NCBI RefSeq assembly: GCF_011927635.1
Contig: NZ_JAATJB010000010.1
Location: forward strand, 62,001 to 126,000
Direction of reading: 5' to 3'
Source: Sphingomonas trueperi
GTDB taxonomy: Bacteria > Pseudomonadota > Alphaproteobacteria > Sphingomonadales > Sphingomonadaceae
Length of the DNA stretch: 64,000 nucleotides
A program made the translations under genes and the position numbers. Positions 34,079-42,913 of this stretch are shown here, piece after piece (position 1 is the first letter of the stretch; each line of letters begins with the position of its first letter). The notes under the pieces were generated by a model that saw nothing but the letters and a program-made list of their open reading frames with translations, was not told the origin of the DNA and did no database searches.

Positions 34079-34813
34079 ATGTCGCAAGCCGAAGCCATCC
34101 CCGCCGCCACCGTGATCGTGATGCGCGAGGTGGCGGGCGGGCCGCCCGAGCTGCTGATGGTCGAGCGCTCGCGGGCGATGGCGTTCGCGGGCGGCGCGCT
34201 GGTGTTTCCCGGCGGCCGGATCGATCCCGGCGATCATCTGCTGACCGACTGCCATGACGATGCCGCGGCCCGAGTCGCGGCGATCCGCGAGACGATCGAG
34301 GAGGCGGGGCTGGCGCTGGGGCTCCGCTGTGCCCCTGGTACGCTGGCAACGATCCGCGCCGCGCTCCATGCCGGTGAACCCTTTGCGCAACTGCTGACGG
34401 AGGCCGGGCTGGCGCTGGATCTGGACGCGCTGGTGCCCTTCGCCCGCTGGCTCCCCTACGGCCTGCCGCACCGGGTGTTCGACACCCGCTTTTATCTCGC
34501 CCGCGCGCCCGAGGGGGTCGCGCCGGAGGTCGACGGCAGCGAGAATGTCCGGCTGTGCTGGATCACTGCGCGGGGCGCGCTGGACCTCGCCGATCGCGGC
34601 GAGGCGATGGTGATCTATCCCACCCGGCGCAATCTGGAACGGCTGGCGCTCTTCGACGGTTTCGACTCGGCCATGGCCCATGCCCGCCGCTTTCCGATCG
34701 AGCCGATCACCCCCTTCGTCGAGTCGCGGGGCGGCGTCGACTGGCTGTGCATCCCGGAGGGGCTCGGCTATCCCGTCACGGCCGAGCGGATGGACCGCGC
34801 GGTGCGGGCGTGA
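34079..34813 (+). CDS. NUDIX hydrolase
   Basis: 244 residues. Nudix box spread over GGRIDPGDHLL and RVAAIRETIEEAGLAL, with the REx2EExG core intact. An insertion between the first Gly and the RE pair resembles the NUDT7/19-type CoA and nucleotide-sugar pyrophosphatases. Substrate unknown. The stop overlaps the GTG of the next gene. Confidence 0.88.
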   Translation: MSQAEAIPAATVIVMREVAGGPPELLMVERSRAMAFAGGALVFPGGRIDPGDHLLTDCHDDAAARVAAIRETIEEAGLALGLRCAPGTLATIRAALHAGEPFAQLLTEAGLALDLDALVPFARWLPYGLPHRVFDTRFYLARAPEGVAPEVDGSENVRLCWITARGALDLADRGEAMVIYPTRRNLERLALFDGFDSAMAHARRFPIEPITPFVESRGGVDWLCIPEGLGYPVTAERMDRAVRA

Positions 34814-35541
34814 GGGCGCTCAAGCAGACCGTCTGGGTGCTGCTGGTCTTCGCGCTGATCGCCGGCGGGGCGCTGCTCCTGCTGATGTGGACGCGCAGCC
34901 GGCCGCAGGACGTGCCCTGGACCCCGCTCGACCTGTCGCAGCCGATCGGCGCCTTTACCGGGCGCAAGCTGGCGGGGCTGGGAAGCGATGACGGCCAGTG
35001 CCGGGCGCTGCTCACCCGGGCGGGCGTGCGCTACGAGAAGCTGGCGCCGGTGCCGCGGCGGGGCGAATGCGGCTATGCCAACGGCGTGCGCTTCACGTCA
35101 GGTGGCGCGCGGACGATCGCGTTCAGCCCGGCGTCGCTCGGCACCGCCTGTCCGGTGGCGGTGGGGCTGGCGCTGTGGGAATGGAACATCGTCCAGCCGG
35201 AGGCGCAGAAGCATTTCGGCTCGCGCGTCGTGCGGATCGAGCATTTCGGCAGCTATTCGTGTCGCCGCATGTACGGCCGCACCACCGGCGACTGGAGCGA
35301 GCACGCCAAGGCGAATGCGGTCGACATCGCGGCCTTCGTCCTCGCCGACGGGCGGCGGGTGAGCGTGCTGGGTGACTGGAAGGGGGAAGGCGACAAGCCT
35401 GCCTTCCTGCGTGCGGTGCGCGACGGCGCCTGCCGGCTGTTCGCGACGGTGCTGTCGCCCGACTATAATGCCGCCCACCGCGACCACCTCCATCTCGACC
35501 AGGCTGCACGCGGCGAGATGGGGTGGCGGGCGTGTCGCTAG
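34810..35541 (+). CDS. Extensin-like family protein, membrane-anchored
   Basis: 243 residues. An N-terminal membrane helix (about 7-27) is followed by a periplasmic domain of the extensin-like C-terminal family (PF06904). It carries SEHAKANAVDIAAF and AHRDHLHLD, the H...D...HxDH layout of zinc peptidases of the M15/LAS type that cut peptidoglycan. Four Cys (QCRALL, ECGYAN, ACPVAV, SCRRMYG) could form disulfides. GTG start overlapping the NUDIX stop. Confidence 0.8.
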   Translation: MRALKQTVWVLLVFALIAGGALLLLMWTRSRPQDVPWTPLDLSQPIGAFTGRKLAGLGSDDGQCRALLTRAGVRYEKLAPVPRRGECGYANGVRFTSGGARTIAFSPASLGTACPVAVGLALWEWNIVQPEAQKHFGSRVVRIEHFGSYSCRRMYGRTTGDWSEHAKANAVDIAAFVLADGRRVSVLGDWKGEGDKPAFLRAVRDGACRLFATVLSPDYNAAHRDHLHLDQAARGEMGWRACR

Positions 35542-35545
35542 CCGA

Positions 35546-36097
35546 TCAGTTCGGCAGGGCGTTGGTGTCGATCTTCTCGACCCATTGCGGGAAGAAGCTC
35601 GGCTGGCGGTTCGACCAGCCCGAGGCGGTCGCCGCGGCTTCGCTGATCGACTGGAGCAGCTTGCGGCGCAGGTCCGGGTGGAGGTGCGGCAGCGCCGAGG
35701 CCGAGCAGAAGGCCGCCGGCAGCCACGGCCGCACTTCCGCGCCGAGCAGCCGCTCGTAGAGGAAGCGATAGGAGGAGAAGCTGGTCAGCCGGCCCTGGCC
35801 GAGGTCGAACGCCGAGAGCGTCACCAGCGGTGCCATGAACGGCTCGATCCCGCCCAGGTCGCTGTCGCTCGGCATCATTGCGCGGATGTCCTTGAGGCGC
35901 TCGTAGATGCGCGCCTGGGCGCGGATGCTGGCGGCTTCGACCACGTCGCGCGACCAGCGCGAAAGCGCGTCGTCGCGCTCCAGGCCCACGTCGAGCGACC
36001 GGCGCACATAGCGCTGGGTGCCGGCGGCAAAGCCCGCGAACTCCTTCATTTCTGCCAGCGTCATCGCACCTTCGGCCGGTTTTGCTCGTGCAGCCAT
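35546..36097 (-). CDS. Hypothetical protein, unknown family
   Basis: 183 residues, mostly helical, no signal peptide or membrane segment. Long amphipathic helix early (LAEMKEFAGFAAGTQRYVRRSLDVGLERDDALSRW) and a Trp/Phe-rich C-terminus (SFFPQWVEKIDTNALPN). Good ribosome site GGGAG eight bases before the ATG and codon use like its neighbours indicate a real gene. Convergent with the extensin-like gene, four bases apart. I do not recognise its function. Confidence 0.7.
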   Translation of the reverse strand: MAARAKPAEGAMTLAEMKEFAGFAAGTQRYVRRSLDVGLERDDALSRWSRDVVEAASIRAQARIYERLKDIRAMMPSDSDLGGIEPFMAPLVTLSAFDLGQGRLTSFSSYRFLYERLLGAEVRPWLPAAFCSASALPHLHPDLRRKLLQSISEAAATASGWSNRQPSFFPQWVEKIDTNALPN

Positions 36098-36513
36098 CGT
36101 AACGTCTCCCGCTCGGGTTCCTTCTGCCCGGTAGAGAGGATCATGCTCCGCACTGGTTAACGCAGAGCTTAATGACCCCCTCCGTATCCCCACGAGCATT
36201 GGACCCTAAAATGTGCTGCGACGCAACATTGGTTTGCGACGAAGCGATGACGCTAAGGGAACTTCCTTAGGCTTCTGAATTCACGCCGTATTTTCCCTTA
36301 TGGTCTCGCCCGTATCTCAGATTGGGCAATCGGTTGCGCACCGCGCGGCACGATGGGTTTTCGGGCCGGTTCCGCCGTTCAGAAACCGTTCAGCGCACCT
36401 CGTCGGCGCATTCCAACGGTTCGTCGGATCGGCGCGCCGCAGGGGTATACGGCCGTCCTATAGTTTGGCTAGCAACCCTCAACCACTTCCTTTCCTGACC
36501 GGGGGGTCCAAAG
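36098..36513. other. Intergenic region, divergent promoters expected
   Basis: 416 bases between the divergent hypothetical gene and the CHAP gene. It holds the imperfect palindrome CTAAGGGAACTTCCTTAG (36253-36270) and a TTAA-N8-TTAA pair (36157-36172), neither convincing as a named site. No coding frame is supported. Promoters for both flanking genes must lie here but I cannot place them. Confidence 0.45.
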
Positions 36514-37047
36514 ATGTTCACTCGTTTCGCAGCGCGTTTTGCGCTGATGGCGGCGTGCGCCCTGATGACTGTCGTTCCGGCTCAGGCGAAGGGCACCTTC
36601 TGGCAGTGCGTTACCTTCGCGCGCCAGGCCTCGGGCGTCGAGCTCCGCGGCAATGCCTGGACCTGGTGGGACCAGGCCGCCGGCCGCTACGAGCGCGGCG
36701 AGACCCCCAAGGTCGGCGCGGTGATGTCGTTCCGGCGTACCGCCCGCATGCCGATGGGCCATGTCGCGATGGTCTCGCAGGTCGTCAGCCCGCGCGAAGT
36801 CCTGCTCACCCACGCCAACTGGTCGACCCCCGGCGCCGTCGAGCACGATGTCCGCGCGGTGGACGTTTCGGCCGCCGGCGACTGGAGCGAAGTGCGCGTG
36901 TGGTATGGCCGCATCGGCAGCCTCGGCCTCTCGGCCTATCCGGTGAACGGCTTCATCTATCCGGACGCGGCGCCGGCGAGCGACTGGGCCAATGTCCAGG
37001 TCGCGGCGCTCAGCCTGCCGACGCTGACCCAGATCGCCTCCAACTGA
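36514..37047 (+). CDS. CHAP domain protein, secreted
   Basis: 177 residues. Signal peptide about 1-25 (ending VVPAQA), then a CHAP amidase/peptidase domain with Cys32 (FWQCVTFAR), His83 (MGHVAMVS) and Asn102 (THANWS), the catalytic trio. It probably cuts peptidoglycan cross-bridges or stem peptides in the periplasm. The gene is monocistronic and its stop abuts the stop of msrB. Confidence 0.85.
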   Translation: MFTRFAARFALMAACALMTVVPAQAKGTFWQCVTFARQASGVELRGNAWTWWDQAAGRYERGETPKVGAVMSFRRTARMPMGHVAMVSQVVSPREVLLTHANWSTPGAVEHDVRAVDVSAAGDWSEVRVWYGRIGSLGLSAYPVNGFIYPDAAPASDWANVQVAALSLPTLTQIASN

Positions 37048-37539
37048 TCAGGCGCGCGGGGTGAAGCGCAGCGCCACCCCGTTCATGCAATAGCGTTTGC
37101 CGGTCGGCTTCGGCCCGTCGTCGAAGACATGGCCGAGATGGCCGCCGCAGCGGCGGCACAGCACTTCGGTGCGCGCCATGCCCAGGCTGCGATCGCTCCG
37201 CGTCACCACCGCATTCGCCAGCGGCTGATAGAAGCTCGGCCAGCCGGTGCCGCTGTCGAACTTGGTGGCGGAATCGAACAAGGGCAACGCGCAGCCCGCG
37301 CAGCCGAACACGCCCTTGCGATGCTCCTTGTTGAGCGGGCTGGTGAAGGGATACTCGGTCCCGCCGTTGCGCAGCACGTTATAGGCCGCCGGGCCCAGCC
37401 TCTTCTTCCATTCGGCGTCGGTCAGCTTGAACGGAAAGTCGGGGAGCGGTGCGGCAGGCGCGGTGCTGCAGGCGAACAGCGGCAGGGCGATGGCGCCCGC
37501 CCCGGCGGCGGCGAGCAACTGGCGGCGATCGATCGGCAT
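37048..37539 (-). CDS. msrB: Peptide-methionine (R)-S-oxide reductase, envelope-anchored
   Basis: 163 residues. N-terminus with DRRQLL and a lipobox-like LFAC (Cys24), so it is exported, possibly by the Tat system, and perhaps lipidated. Zinc ligands Cys80/83 and Cys128/131; catalytic Cys151 in KRYCMNGVALRF. It repairs oxidised methionine in envelope proteins. AAAGG seven bases upstream supports the start. Confidence 0.92.
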   Translation of the reverse strand: MPIDRRQLLAAAGAGAIALPLFACSTAPAAPLPDFPFKLTDAEWKKRLGPAAYNVLRNGGTEYPFTSPLNKEHRKGVFGCAGCALPLFDSATKFDSGTGWPSFYQPLANAVVTRSDRSLGMARTEVLCRRCGGHLGHVFDDGPKPTGKRYCMNGVALRFTPRA

Positions 37540-37673
37540 GGCGAACCTTTCGGGATGATGGTCTCGATATAGGTTCGGTGCGCGCGGCCGAAAGGTTGCA
37601 GCGCCTTCGGCATTTTCTTCCCGCCGCCAGACTGCGGCAGGTCGCATGGTGAAGGATTGATTTCCCGGGGTTG

Positions 37674-37702
37674 CTGTCACAAGGCTGCAAAGCTTTTGTC
37701 AC
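37674..37702 (+). promoter_or_regulatory. Triple PhoB half-site (Pho box) upstream of btaAB
   Basis: Three 7-mers, CTGTCAC (37674-37680), CTGCAAA (37685-37691) and TTGTCAC (37696-37702), are separated by exactly four bases each, the 11-bp phase of PhoB direct repeats (consensus CTGTCAT). The array ends 64 bases before the btaA start. Outer units match 6/7 and 5/7, the middle one is weak. Confidence 0.65.
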
Positions 37703-37766
37703 AGGGGGTGTGGGGAGCTTGTTCGGCGGGGCGCCGGACGGGCTGGTTCGCCGGGAGTCGTTTCGA

Positions 37767-39011
37767 ATGCCATCTATCGCCAAGTCGCCGAAGAACGATG
37801 CGGTCCGGGGTGCGGTGCACCGCCACGAGCATCTTTCCAAGGAAGGCATCCTCGAGCGCGCCTTCACCTTCGCCTTCCGGGGTCTGGTCTATGCCCAGAT
37901 CTGGGAAGATCCCGTGATCGACATGGAAGCGCTGCAGATCACCCCCGAAAGCCACATCGTCACGATCGCGTCGGGCGGCTGCAACGTCTTCTCCTATCTG
38001 ACGGCGAACCCCGCCAAGATCACCGCAGTGGACCTCAATCCGGCGCATATCGCGCTCAACAAGCTCAAGCAGCAGGCGGCGCTGCGGCTGCCGGACTATG
38101 AGTCGTTCCACCGCTTCTTCGGCCTGGCCAACCGGCCCGAGAATATCGACGCCTACAAGACGTACCTGCGCGGCGCGCTCGACGAGAGCTCGCGCGCCTA
38201 TTGGGACGGCCGCGCGCCCAACGGCGTGCGCCGGATCAACGGCTTCAAGACCGGCTTCTATCGCCAGGGCCTGCTCGGCCGGCTCATCGGCTTCGTCCAC
38301 TGGCTGGGGCATCGCTACGGCATCGATCCCAAGGAGATCCTGCAGGCGAAGACCATCGAGGAGCAGCGCCACATCTTCGAGACGCGCTTCGCGCCGTTCT
38401 TCGACAAGAAGCTGCTGCGCTGGATGGTCGACCAGCCCGCCGCCTTGTTCGGCTTCGGCATCCCGCCGGCGCAGTACGACCTGCTCAAGGTCGACGACCA
38501 GGAGGGCATCACCGGCGCGCTGCGCAGCCGCCTGCGCAAGCTTGCCTGCGACTTCGACCTGAAGGACAATTTCTACGCCTGGCAGGCATTCGGCCGCGGC
38601 TATGGCGAGCATGAGGGCGCGCCGCTGCCGCCCTATCTCGAGCGCAAGAATTACGAGCTGGTCCGCGACCGCGCCGACCGCGTCGAGATCCGCCACACCA
38701 ACTATGCCGATTATCTCGAGTCGATGCCGGCCCAGTCGCTCGATCGCTACATCCTGCTCGATGCGCAGGACTGGATGACCGACGAGCAGCTGACCCGCAT
38801 CTGGACCGAGATCACCCGCACCGCCAAGCCCGGCGCGCGCGTGCTCTATCGTACGGCCGCCGTGCCGGACGTGGTCCGCGGCCATATCCCCGACGAACTG
38901 ATGAACCAGTGGGAATATGAGGACCAGGCCAAGCTCGACGACTGGACCCGCCGCGACCGCTCGTCGGTGTACGGCGCGACCCATGTCTGGATGCTGAAGC
39001 CGCACGCATGA
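37767..39011 (+). CDS. btaA: S-adenosylmethionine:diacylglycerol 3-amino-3-carboxypropyltransferase
   Basis: 414 residues of the BtaA/DUF3419 family. The SAM site is seen as VTIASGGCNVFSYL and ITAVDLNPAHIAL (residues 65-98); LLDAQDWMTDEQL and a C-terminal YGATHVWMLKP follow. It moves the aminocarboxypropyl group of SAM to diacylglycerol, forming diacylglycerylhomoserine at the inner membrane. Its stop overlaps btaB (ATGA). GGGAG eight bases before the ATG at 37767 decides the start; a longer frame upstream runs through the Pho box. Confidence 0.93.
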   Translation: MPSIAKSPKNDAVRGAVHRHEHLSKEGILERAFTFAFRGLVYAQIWEDPVIDMEALQITPESHIVTIASGGCNVFSYLTANPAKITAVDLNPAHIALNKLKQQAALRLPDYESFHRFFGLANRPENIDAYKTYLRGALDESSRAYWDGRAPNGVRRINGFKTGFYRQGLLGRLIGFVHWLGHRYGIDPKEILQAKTIEEQRHIFETRFAPFFDKKLLRWMVDQPAALFGFGIPPAQYDLLKVDDQEGITGALRSRLRKLACDFDLKDNFYAWQAFGRGYGEHEGAPLPPYLERKNYELVRDRADRVEIRHTNYADYLESMPAQSLDRYILLDAQDWMTDEQLTRIWTEITRTAKPGARVLYRTAAVPDVVRGHIPDELMNQWEYEDQAKLDDWTRRDRSSVYGATHVWMLKPHA

Positions 39012-39673
39012 GCGGGCATGCCGGGGCGGCCGATCAGAAGGGGCTGATGGATGCGACCTATGCGCTCCATCGCCACTTCTACGATCTCACGCGCAAATTC
39101 TATCTGCTCGGCCGCGACCGGCTGATCCGCGAGCTGGCGCCGCCGCCGGGCGGCACCGTGCTGGAGGTCGGCTGCGGGACGGCGCGCAACCTGATCGTCG
39201 CCGCCAAGCGCTGGCCGAACGCGCGCTTTCACGGCTTCGACATCAGCGAGGCGATGCTGGACACCGCGCGCAAGTCGGTGGCGAAGCACGGCCTCAGCGA
39301 CAAGATCACGCTGGCGCAGGGCGATGCCGGGGCGTTCGATGTAAGCACGCTGTTCGGGCTTAACCAAGTCGACCGCGTGTTCATGAGCTATACGCTGTCG
39401 ATGATCCCGCCCTGGAAGGAAGCGATCGCGCTGGGCGCCAAGGCGCTCGCGCCGGGCGGCAGCCTGCACATCGTCGATTTCGGCCAGTATGAACGTCTGC
39501 CCGGCTTCGCCAAGCGCTTCCACTTCAAGGAGCTCAACGCCTTCCACGTCTATCCCCGCGCCGATCTGCGCGCGGTGGTGGAAGCGATCGCCGCCGAGCA
39601 GGGGCTGACGGCATCGTTCCGCCCCGCGCTGCGCGGCTATACCTGGAGCGCGGGGCTCACGCGACCGGCCTGA
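39008..39673 (+). CDS. btaB: Diacylglycerylhomoserine N-methyltransferase
   Basis: 221 residues, class I methyltransferase: motif I VLEVGCGTARN (51-61), GFDISEAMLD, then AQGDAGAFD. HFYDLTRKFYLLGRDR near the N-terminus is typical of BtaB. It methylates diacylglycerylhomoserine three times to DGTS, a phosphorus-free membrane lipid that replaces phospholipids. Translationally coupled to btaA. Confidence 0.93.
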   Translation: MSGHAGAADQKGLMDATYALHRHFYDLTRKFYLLGRDRLIRELAPPPGGTVLEVGCGTARNLIVAAKRWPNARFHGFDISEAMLDTARKSVAKHGLSDKITLAQGDAGAFDVSTLFGLNQVDRVFMSYTLSMIPPWKEAIALGAKALAPGGSLHIVDFGQYERLPGFAKRFHFKELNAFHVYPRADLRAVVEAIAAEQGLTASFRPALRGYTWSAGLTRPA

Positions 39674-39712
39674 CGCTGGTCTGCGGGGTGGTTCGATGAT
39701 ATCTCTTGCATC

Positions 39713-40276
39713 ATGAACCACCCCTTCCGACTGACGGAGCTTCAGGAACCGCGCGTTGCCTTCACGGCCGCCGATTTCGAGCGAATGCTGAAGCTGGGTG
39801 CGTTTGCGGACATGCGCGCCGAGCTGGTGGGGGGAGCGCTCGTAAAGATGATGCCGGCACTGCCAGGGCATGGCGAGCGGAACGCCACGCTTGTCTTGCG
39901 GCTGCACGCAACGACCAATGGGCAGCCGCTCGCGATCGCTACCGATCTTGCGATACGGATCGACGATCTCACCGCGCGGGCGGCCGACATCGCCGTTTAT
40001 TCGGATACATTGCCAGCAGACGCGGTGCCGGATGGTGCAGACATCCTGCTGGTCGTTGAGATCGCCGACACCACGCTCGCCCGTGACCTGGGCGAGAAGG
40101 TCGCGGATTATGGCAGGGCCGGCGTCCCCCATTATTGGGTCGTCGACGCTGCGGCGCGGGTGGTGCATGTCATGGCGTCCCCCAAGGCCGATGGCGGCTA
40201 TGCCGACCGCCAGGTTGTGCGCTTTGGCGATCCCGTCCCGGTGCCTTGGTCTGACGTTCCCGTTATCCTCGACTGA
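39713..40276 (+). CDS. Uma2 family (DUF820) PD-(D/E)XK nuclease-like protein
   Basis: 187 residues. Core of the fold seen as ERMLKLGAF, RAELVGGALV, RAADIAVYSD (Asp) and ILLVVEIADTTLARDLGEKVADYGRAGVPHYWVVD (Glu, later Lys), the Uma2 pattern. The family is abundant in cyanobacteria and some bacteria, with no settled function. There is no partner gene next to it, and it is convergent with hemA, six bases apart. Confidence 0.85.
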   Translation: MNHPFRLTELQEPRVAFTAADFERMLKLGAFADMRAELVGGALVKMMPALPGHGERNATLVLRLHATTNGQPLAIATDLAIRIDDLTARAADIAVYSDTLPADAVPDGADILLVVEIADTTLARDLGEKVADYGRAGVPHYWVVDAAARVVHVMASPKADGGYADRQVVRFGDPVPVPWSDVPVILD

Positions 40277-40282
40277 CGGCGA

Positions 40283-41527
40283 CTACGCCGCCAGTCGCAG
40301 CTCCAGCCGGCCCCAGATCTCGACCAGCGCATCCACCAGTTCGCGCATCATCGCCTCGTCGTGCGACGGGCCGGGCGTGAAGCGCAGCCGCTCGGTGCCG
40401 CGCGGTACCGTCGGGTAGTTGATCGGCTGGACGTACACGCCGTATTCGGCGAGCAGCACGTCGCTGATCTTCTTGGCCTTGACCGGATCGCCCACCATCA
40501 GCGGCACGATGTGGGTGGTCGACGGCAGCACCGGCAGCCCGGCATCGTGCATCAGCTGCTTGAGCATCGCGGCGGCGGCCTGCTGGCCCTCGCGCTCGAT
40601 GCTGGAGGCCTTCAGGTGGCGCACGCTCGCCAGCGCGCCGGCGACCAGCACCGGCGACAGCGACGTGGTGAAGATGAAGCCCGGCGCATAGCTGCGGATC
40701 ACGTCGATGATCACCTGGTCGGCGGCGATATAGCCGCCCATCACGCCGAACGCCTTGCCCAGCGTGCCCTCGATGATCGTCAGCCGATCGGCGAGGCCTT
40801 CGCGATCCGAGATGCCGCCGCCGCGCGGGCCGTACATGCCGACGGCATGGACCTCGTCGAGATAGGTAAGGGCATTGTACTTGTCGGCCAGGTCGCAGAT
40901 TTCGGCGATCGGCGCGATGTCGGCGTCCATCGAATAGACGCTCTCGAACGCGATCAGCTTCGGCGCCGAGGGATCGTCGGCGGCGAGCAGTTCCTCGAGA
41001 TGCGCGACGTCGTTGTGGCGCCACACGCGCTTCTTGCAGCCCGAATTGCGGATCCCGGCGATCATCGAGGCGTGGTTGAGCTCGTCCGAATAGATGATGC
41101 AGCCCGGCATCACCTTGGCGAGCGTGGCCAGCGTCGCCTCGTTCGAGACATAGCCCGAGGTGAACAGCAGCGCGTTTTCCTTGCCGTGCAGATCGGCCAG
41201 CTCGCGCTCGAGATCGATGTGGTAATGCGTGTTGCCGCCGATGTTGCGGGTGCCGCCCGAACCGGCGCCGACATCGTGCAGCGCCTCTTCCATCGCCGCG
41301 ATCACCTTGGGGTGCTGGCCCATCGCCAGATAGTCGTTCGAGCACCACACCGTGATCGGCTTCGGCCCGTTATGCCCGGCGAAGCAGCGCGCATTGGGGA
41401 ACATCCCCTTGTTGCGCAGGATGTCGATGAAGACCCGGTAGCGCCCCTCGGCATGGAGGCGGTCGATGGCCTGGGTGAAGACCCGCGTGTAATCGATCGC
41501 GGGTGCGGAGGCGTCTTGGCGCTGCAT
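40283..41527 (-). CDS. hemA: 5-aminolevulinate synthase
   Basis: 414 residues, PLP enzyme of the alpha-oxoamine synthase family. Substrate-site [11 protein letters not shown] and [20 protein letters not shown], and PLP-binding Lys258 in [16 protein letters not shown]. It condenses glycine and succinyl-CoA, the first step of haem synthesis by the Shemin route, which among bacteria marks alphaproteobacteria. Monocistronic. Confidence 0.96.
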   Translation of the reverse strand: MQRQDASAPAIDYTRVFTQAIDRLHAEGRYRVFIDILRNKGMFPNARCFAGHNGPKPITVWCSNDYLAMGQHPKVIAAMEEALHDVGAGSGGTRNIGGNTHYHIDLERELADLHGKENALLFTSGYVSNEATLATLAKVMPGCIIYSDELNHASMIAGIRNSGCKKRVWRHNDVAHLEELLAADDPSAPKLIAFESVYSMDADIAPIAEICDLADKYNALTYLDEVHAVGMYGPRGGGISDREGLADRLTIIEGTLGKAFGVMGGYIAADQVIIDVIRSYAPGFIFTTSLSPVLVAGALASVRHLKASSIEREGQQAAAAMLKQLMHDAGLPVLPSTTHIVPLMVGDPVKAKKISDVLLAEYGVYVQPINYPTVPRGTERLRFTPGPSHDEAMMRELVDALVEIWGRLELRLAA

Positions 41528-41696
41528 GGACGTGATCTCTACGCCTTAATTTCCAGCAATTCTAGCACGTGAACTACCGTATAGGTTTGGGATTGCTCCC
41601 GGGGCAGGACCGACCGGTCTCCGCTCGCTCCATGGGCGAGATGTGGCGCAGGTGCGTCCTGCCGCCCAATGAAGATTTTCGCCCTCAGTGATCGAC

Positions 41697-41742
41697 TCTT
41701 GCGCAAGATCAGGGATGTGAAGCTTCGCTTGTGGTAAACAAG
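41697..41742. promoter_or_regulatory. Two inverted-repeat sites between hemA and the small gene
   Basis: TCTTGCGCAAGA (41697-41708) is a perfect 12-bp palindrome, and CTTGT-N5-ACAAG (41728-41742) a second inverted repeat 19 bases on. They lie in the 295-bp divergent region (41528-41822) and may bind a regulator of hemA or of the small gene. Neither matches an Fnr or Irr site closely. The rest of this region shows nothing else. Confidence 0.35.
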
Positions 41743-41822
41743 GCGTATCGCGGACGACTCGGGGCAACCGCATGTCCGCGGCCGAGAGACGTTCGGTCTC
41801 CCTAGGCATCGGAGAGCGGCCC

Positions 41823-41993
41823 ATGGCGAAGAACGACATCGAATATTTTGAACGACGCGCGCGGCAGGAGCGCGAGCGCGCGGGCAAGTGCGACGACAGC
41901 AGCGCGCGACGCGCGCACGAGGAGATGGCGGATCGCTACACCGCCAAGATCGCAGTGCGCGATCCGCAGGCCGTGCTCGGCGACTTTGCCTGA
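41823..41993 (+). CDS. Small charged protein, unknown
   Basis: 56 residues, largely one or two charged helices (DIEYFERRARQERERAGKCDDSSARRAHEEMADRY), no signal peptide. GGAGAG seven bases before the ATG supports it; an upstream in-frame start at 41772 is less likely. Short helical proteins of this look are common in sphingomonads. Function unknown. Confidence 0.6.
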   Translation: MAKNDIEYFERRARQERERAGKCDDSSARRAHEEMADRYTAKIAVRDPQAVLGDFA

Positions 41994-41996
41994 GCC

Positions 41997-42794
41997 TTAC
42001 AGCGTCTCGATTCGGCTGAGCCCATAGCGGGCGAGCGTCGGCGCAAGCGCATCGGCGCGCTGATCGCGCGCGGTGAACACGGCGCGACCGGGAGGCAGAT
42101 CGGCGGGCCAGCTCTGCGCGCGGGTGAGGTACGCGACTCGGCGTGCGATGCCGGGGCCCCCGTCGACGAACTGCACGCCTTCCGGCGCAACGGCCCGCAT
42201 CTCTGGCTCCAGCAGCGGAAAATGCGTGCAGGCATTGACGATCACGTCGATGCGGTCGCCACCCGGTTGGTGGAACAGGCCGTCGAGTTCGTTGGCGATC
42301 ACCTCCGGCGCGATCGTCTCGCCCGCCAGCTTGGCCTCGGCCAGCTCGACCAGCGCGGCCGAGCCGTGGCGCAGCACGGTGCAGTCCCCGGCGAAGCGCG
42401 CGGCGAGATCGTCGACATAGGGCTGGCGCACCGTCGCCGCTGTGCCGAGCACGCCGATGGTGCGGGTGCGGCTGGTCTCCGCCGCCGGCTTGATCGCGGG
42501 CACGGTGCCGACGATCGGCAGGTCGAGCGCGGCGCGGACATGCTGGAGCGCGATCGTCGAGGCGGTGTTGCAGGCGATCACGATCAGCCGCGGGTCGTAG
42601 CGCTCCGCCAGCCGCCCGAGCAGCGCCGGCACGCGCGCGGCGATCTCCGCCTCGCTCTTGGTGCCATAGGGAAAGCCCGCCGAATCGGCGACATAGACCA
42701 AAGGCGCCTGGGGCAGCAGCGCGGTGGTGGGTCCGAGCACCGACAAGCCGCCGACACCGGAATCGAAGAACAGCACGGGACGACGATCGGCCAT
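41997..42794 (-). CDS. murI: Glutamate racemase
   Basis: 265 residues. FFDSGVGGLSVL at the start, catalytic Cys75 (VIACNTAST) and Cys189 (VNACTHFPLL). Makes D-glutamate for peptidoglycan in the cytosol. Start at 42794 is set by the family N-terminus; the longer frame upstream overlaps plsY and looks non-coding. Three bases separate its stop from the small convergent gene. Confidence 0.93.
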   Translation of the reverse strand: MADRRPVLFFDSGVGGLSVLGPTTALLPQAPLVYVADSAGFPYGTKSEAEIAARVPALLGRLAERYDPRLIVIACNTASTIALQHVRAALDLPIVGTVPAIKPAAETSRTRTIGVLGTAATVRQPYVDDLAARFAGDCTVLRHGSAALVELAEAKLAGETIAPEVIANELDGLFHQPGGDRIDVIVNACTHFPLLEPEMRAVAPEGVQFVDGGPGIARRVAYLTRAQSWPADLPPGRAVFTARDQRADALAPTLARYGLSRIETL

Positions 42795-42913
42795 GCCCCC
42801 GCCATGGCCGACGCGCGACGCCAGCGTCAACCTGGGCCCTGCCTGCACGCTGATGCAAATCATTGCGTTCGGGTAAGGGATGCGGCTAAACGGAAGAACG
42901 AAAGGGGGCCGCA

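Noticed and set aside
36157..36172. TTAA-N8-TTAA resembling a CtrA site
   Set aside because: CtrA sites need a 7-base spacer; one base too long and no flanking support.
36253..36270. CTAAGGGAACTTCCTTAG imperfect palindrome; also tested as an EcfG promoter because it contains GGAAC
   Set aside because: No CGTT-like -10 at 16-18 bases, and the palindrome is interrupted; left as a note only.
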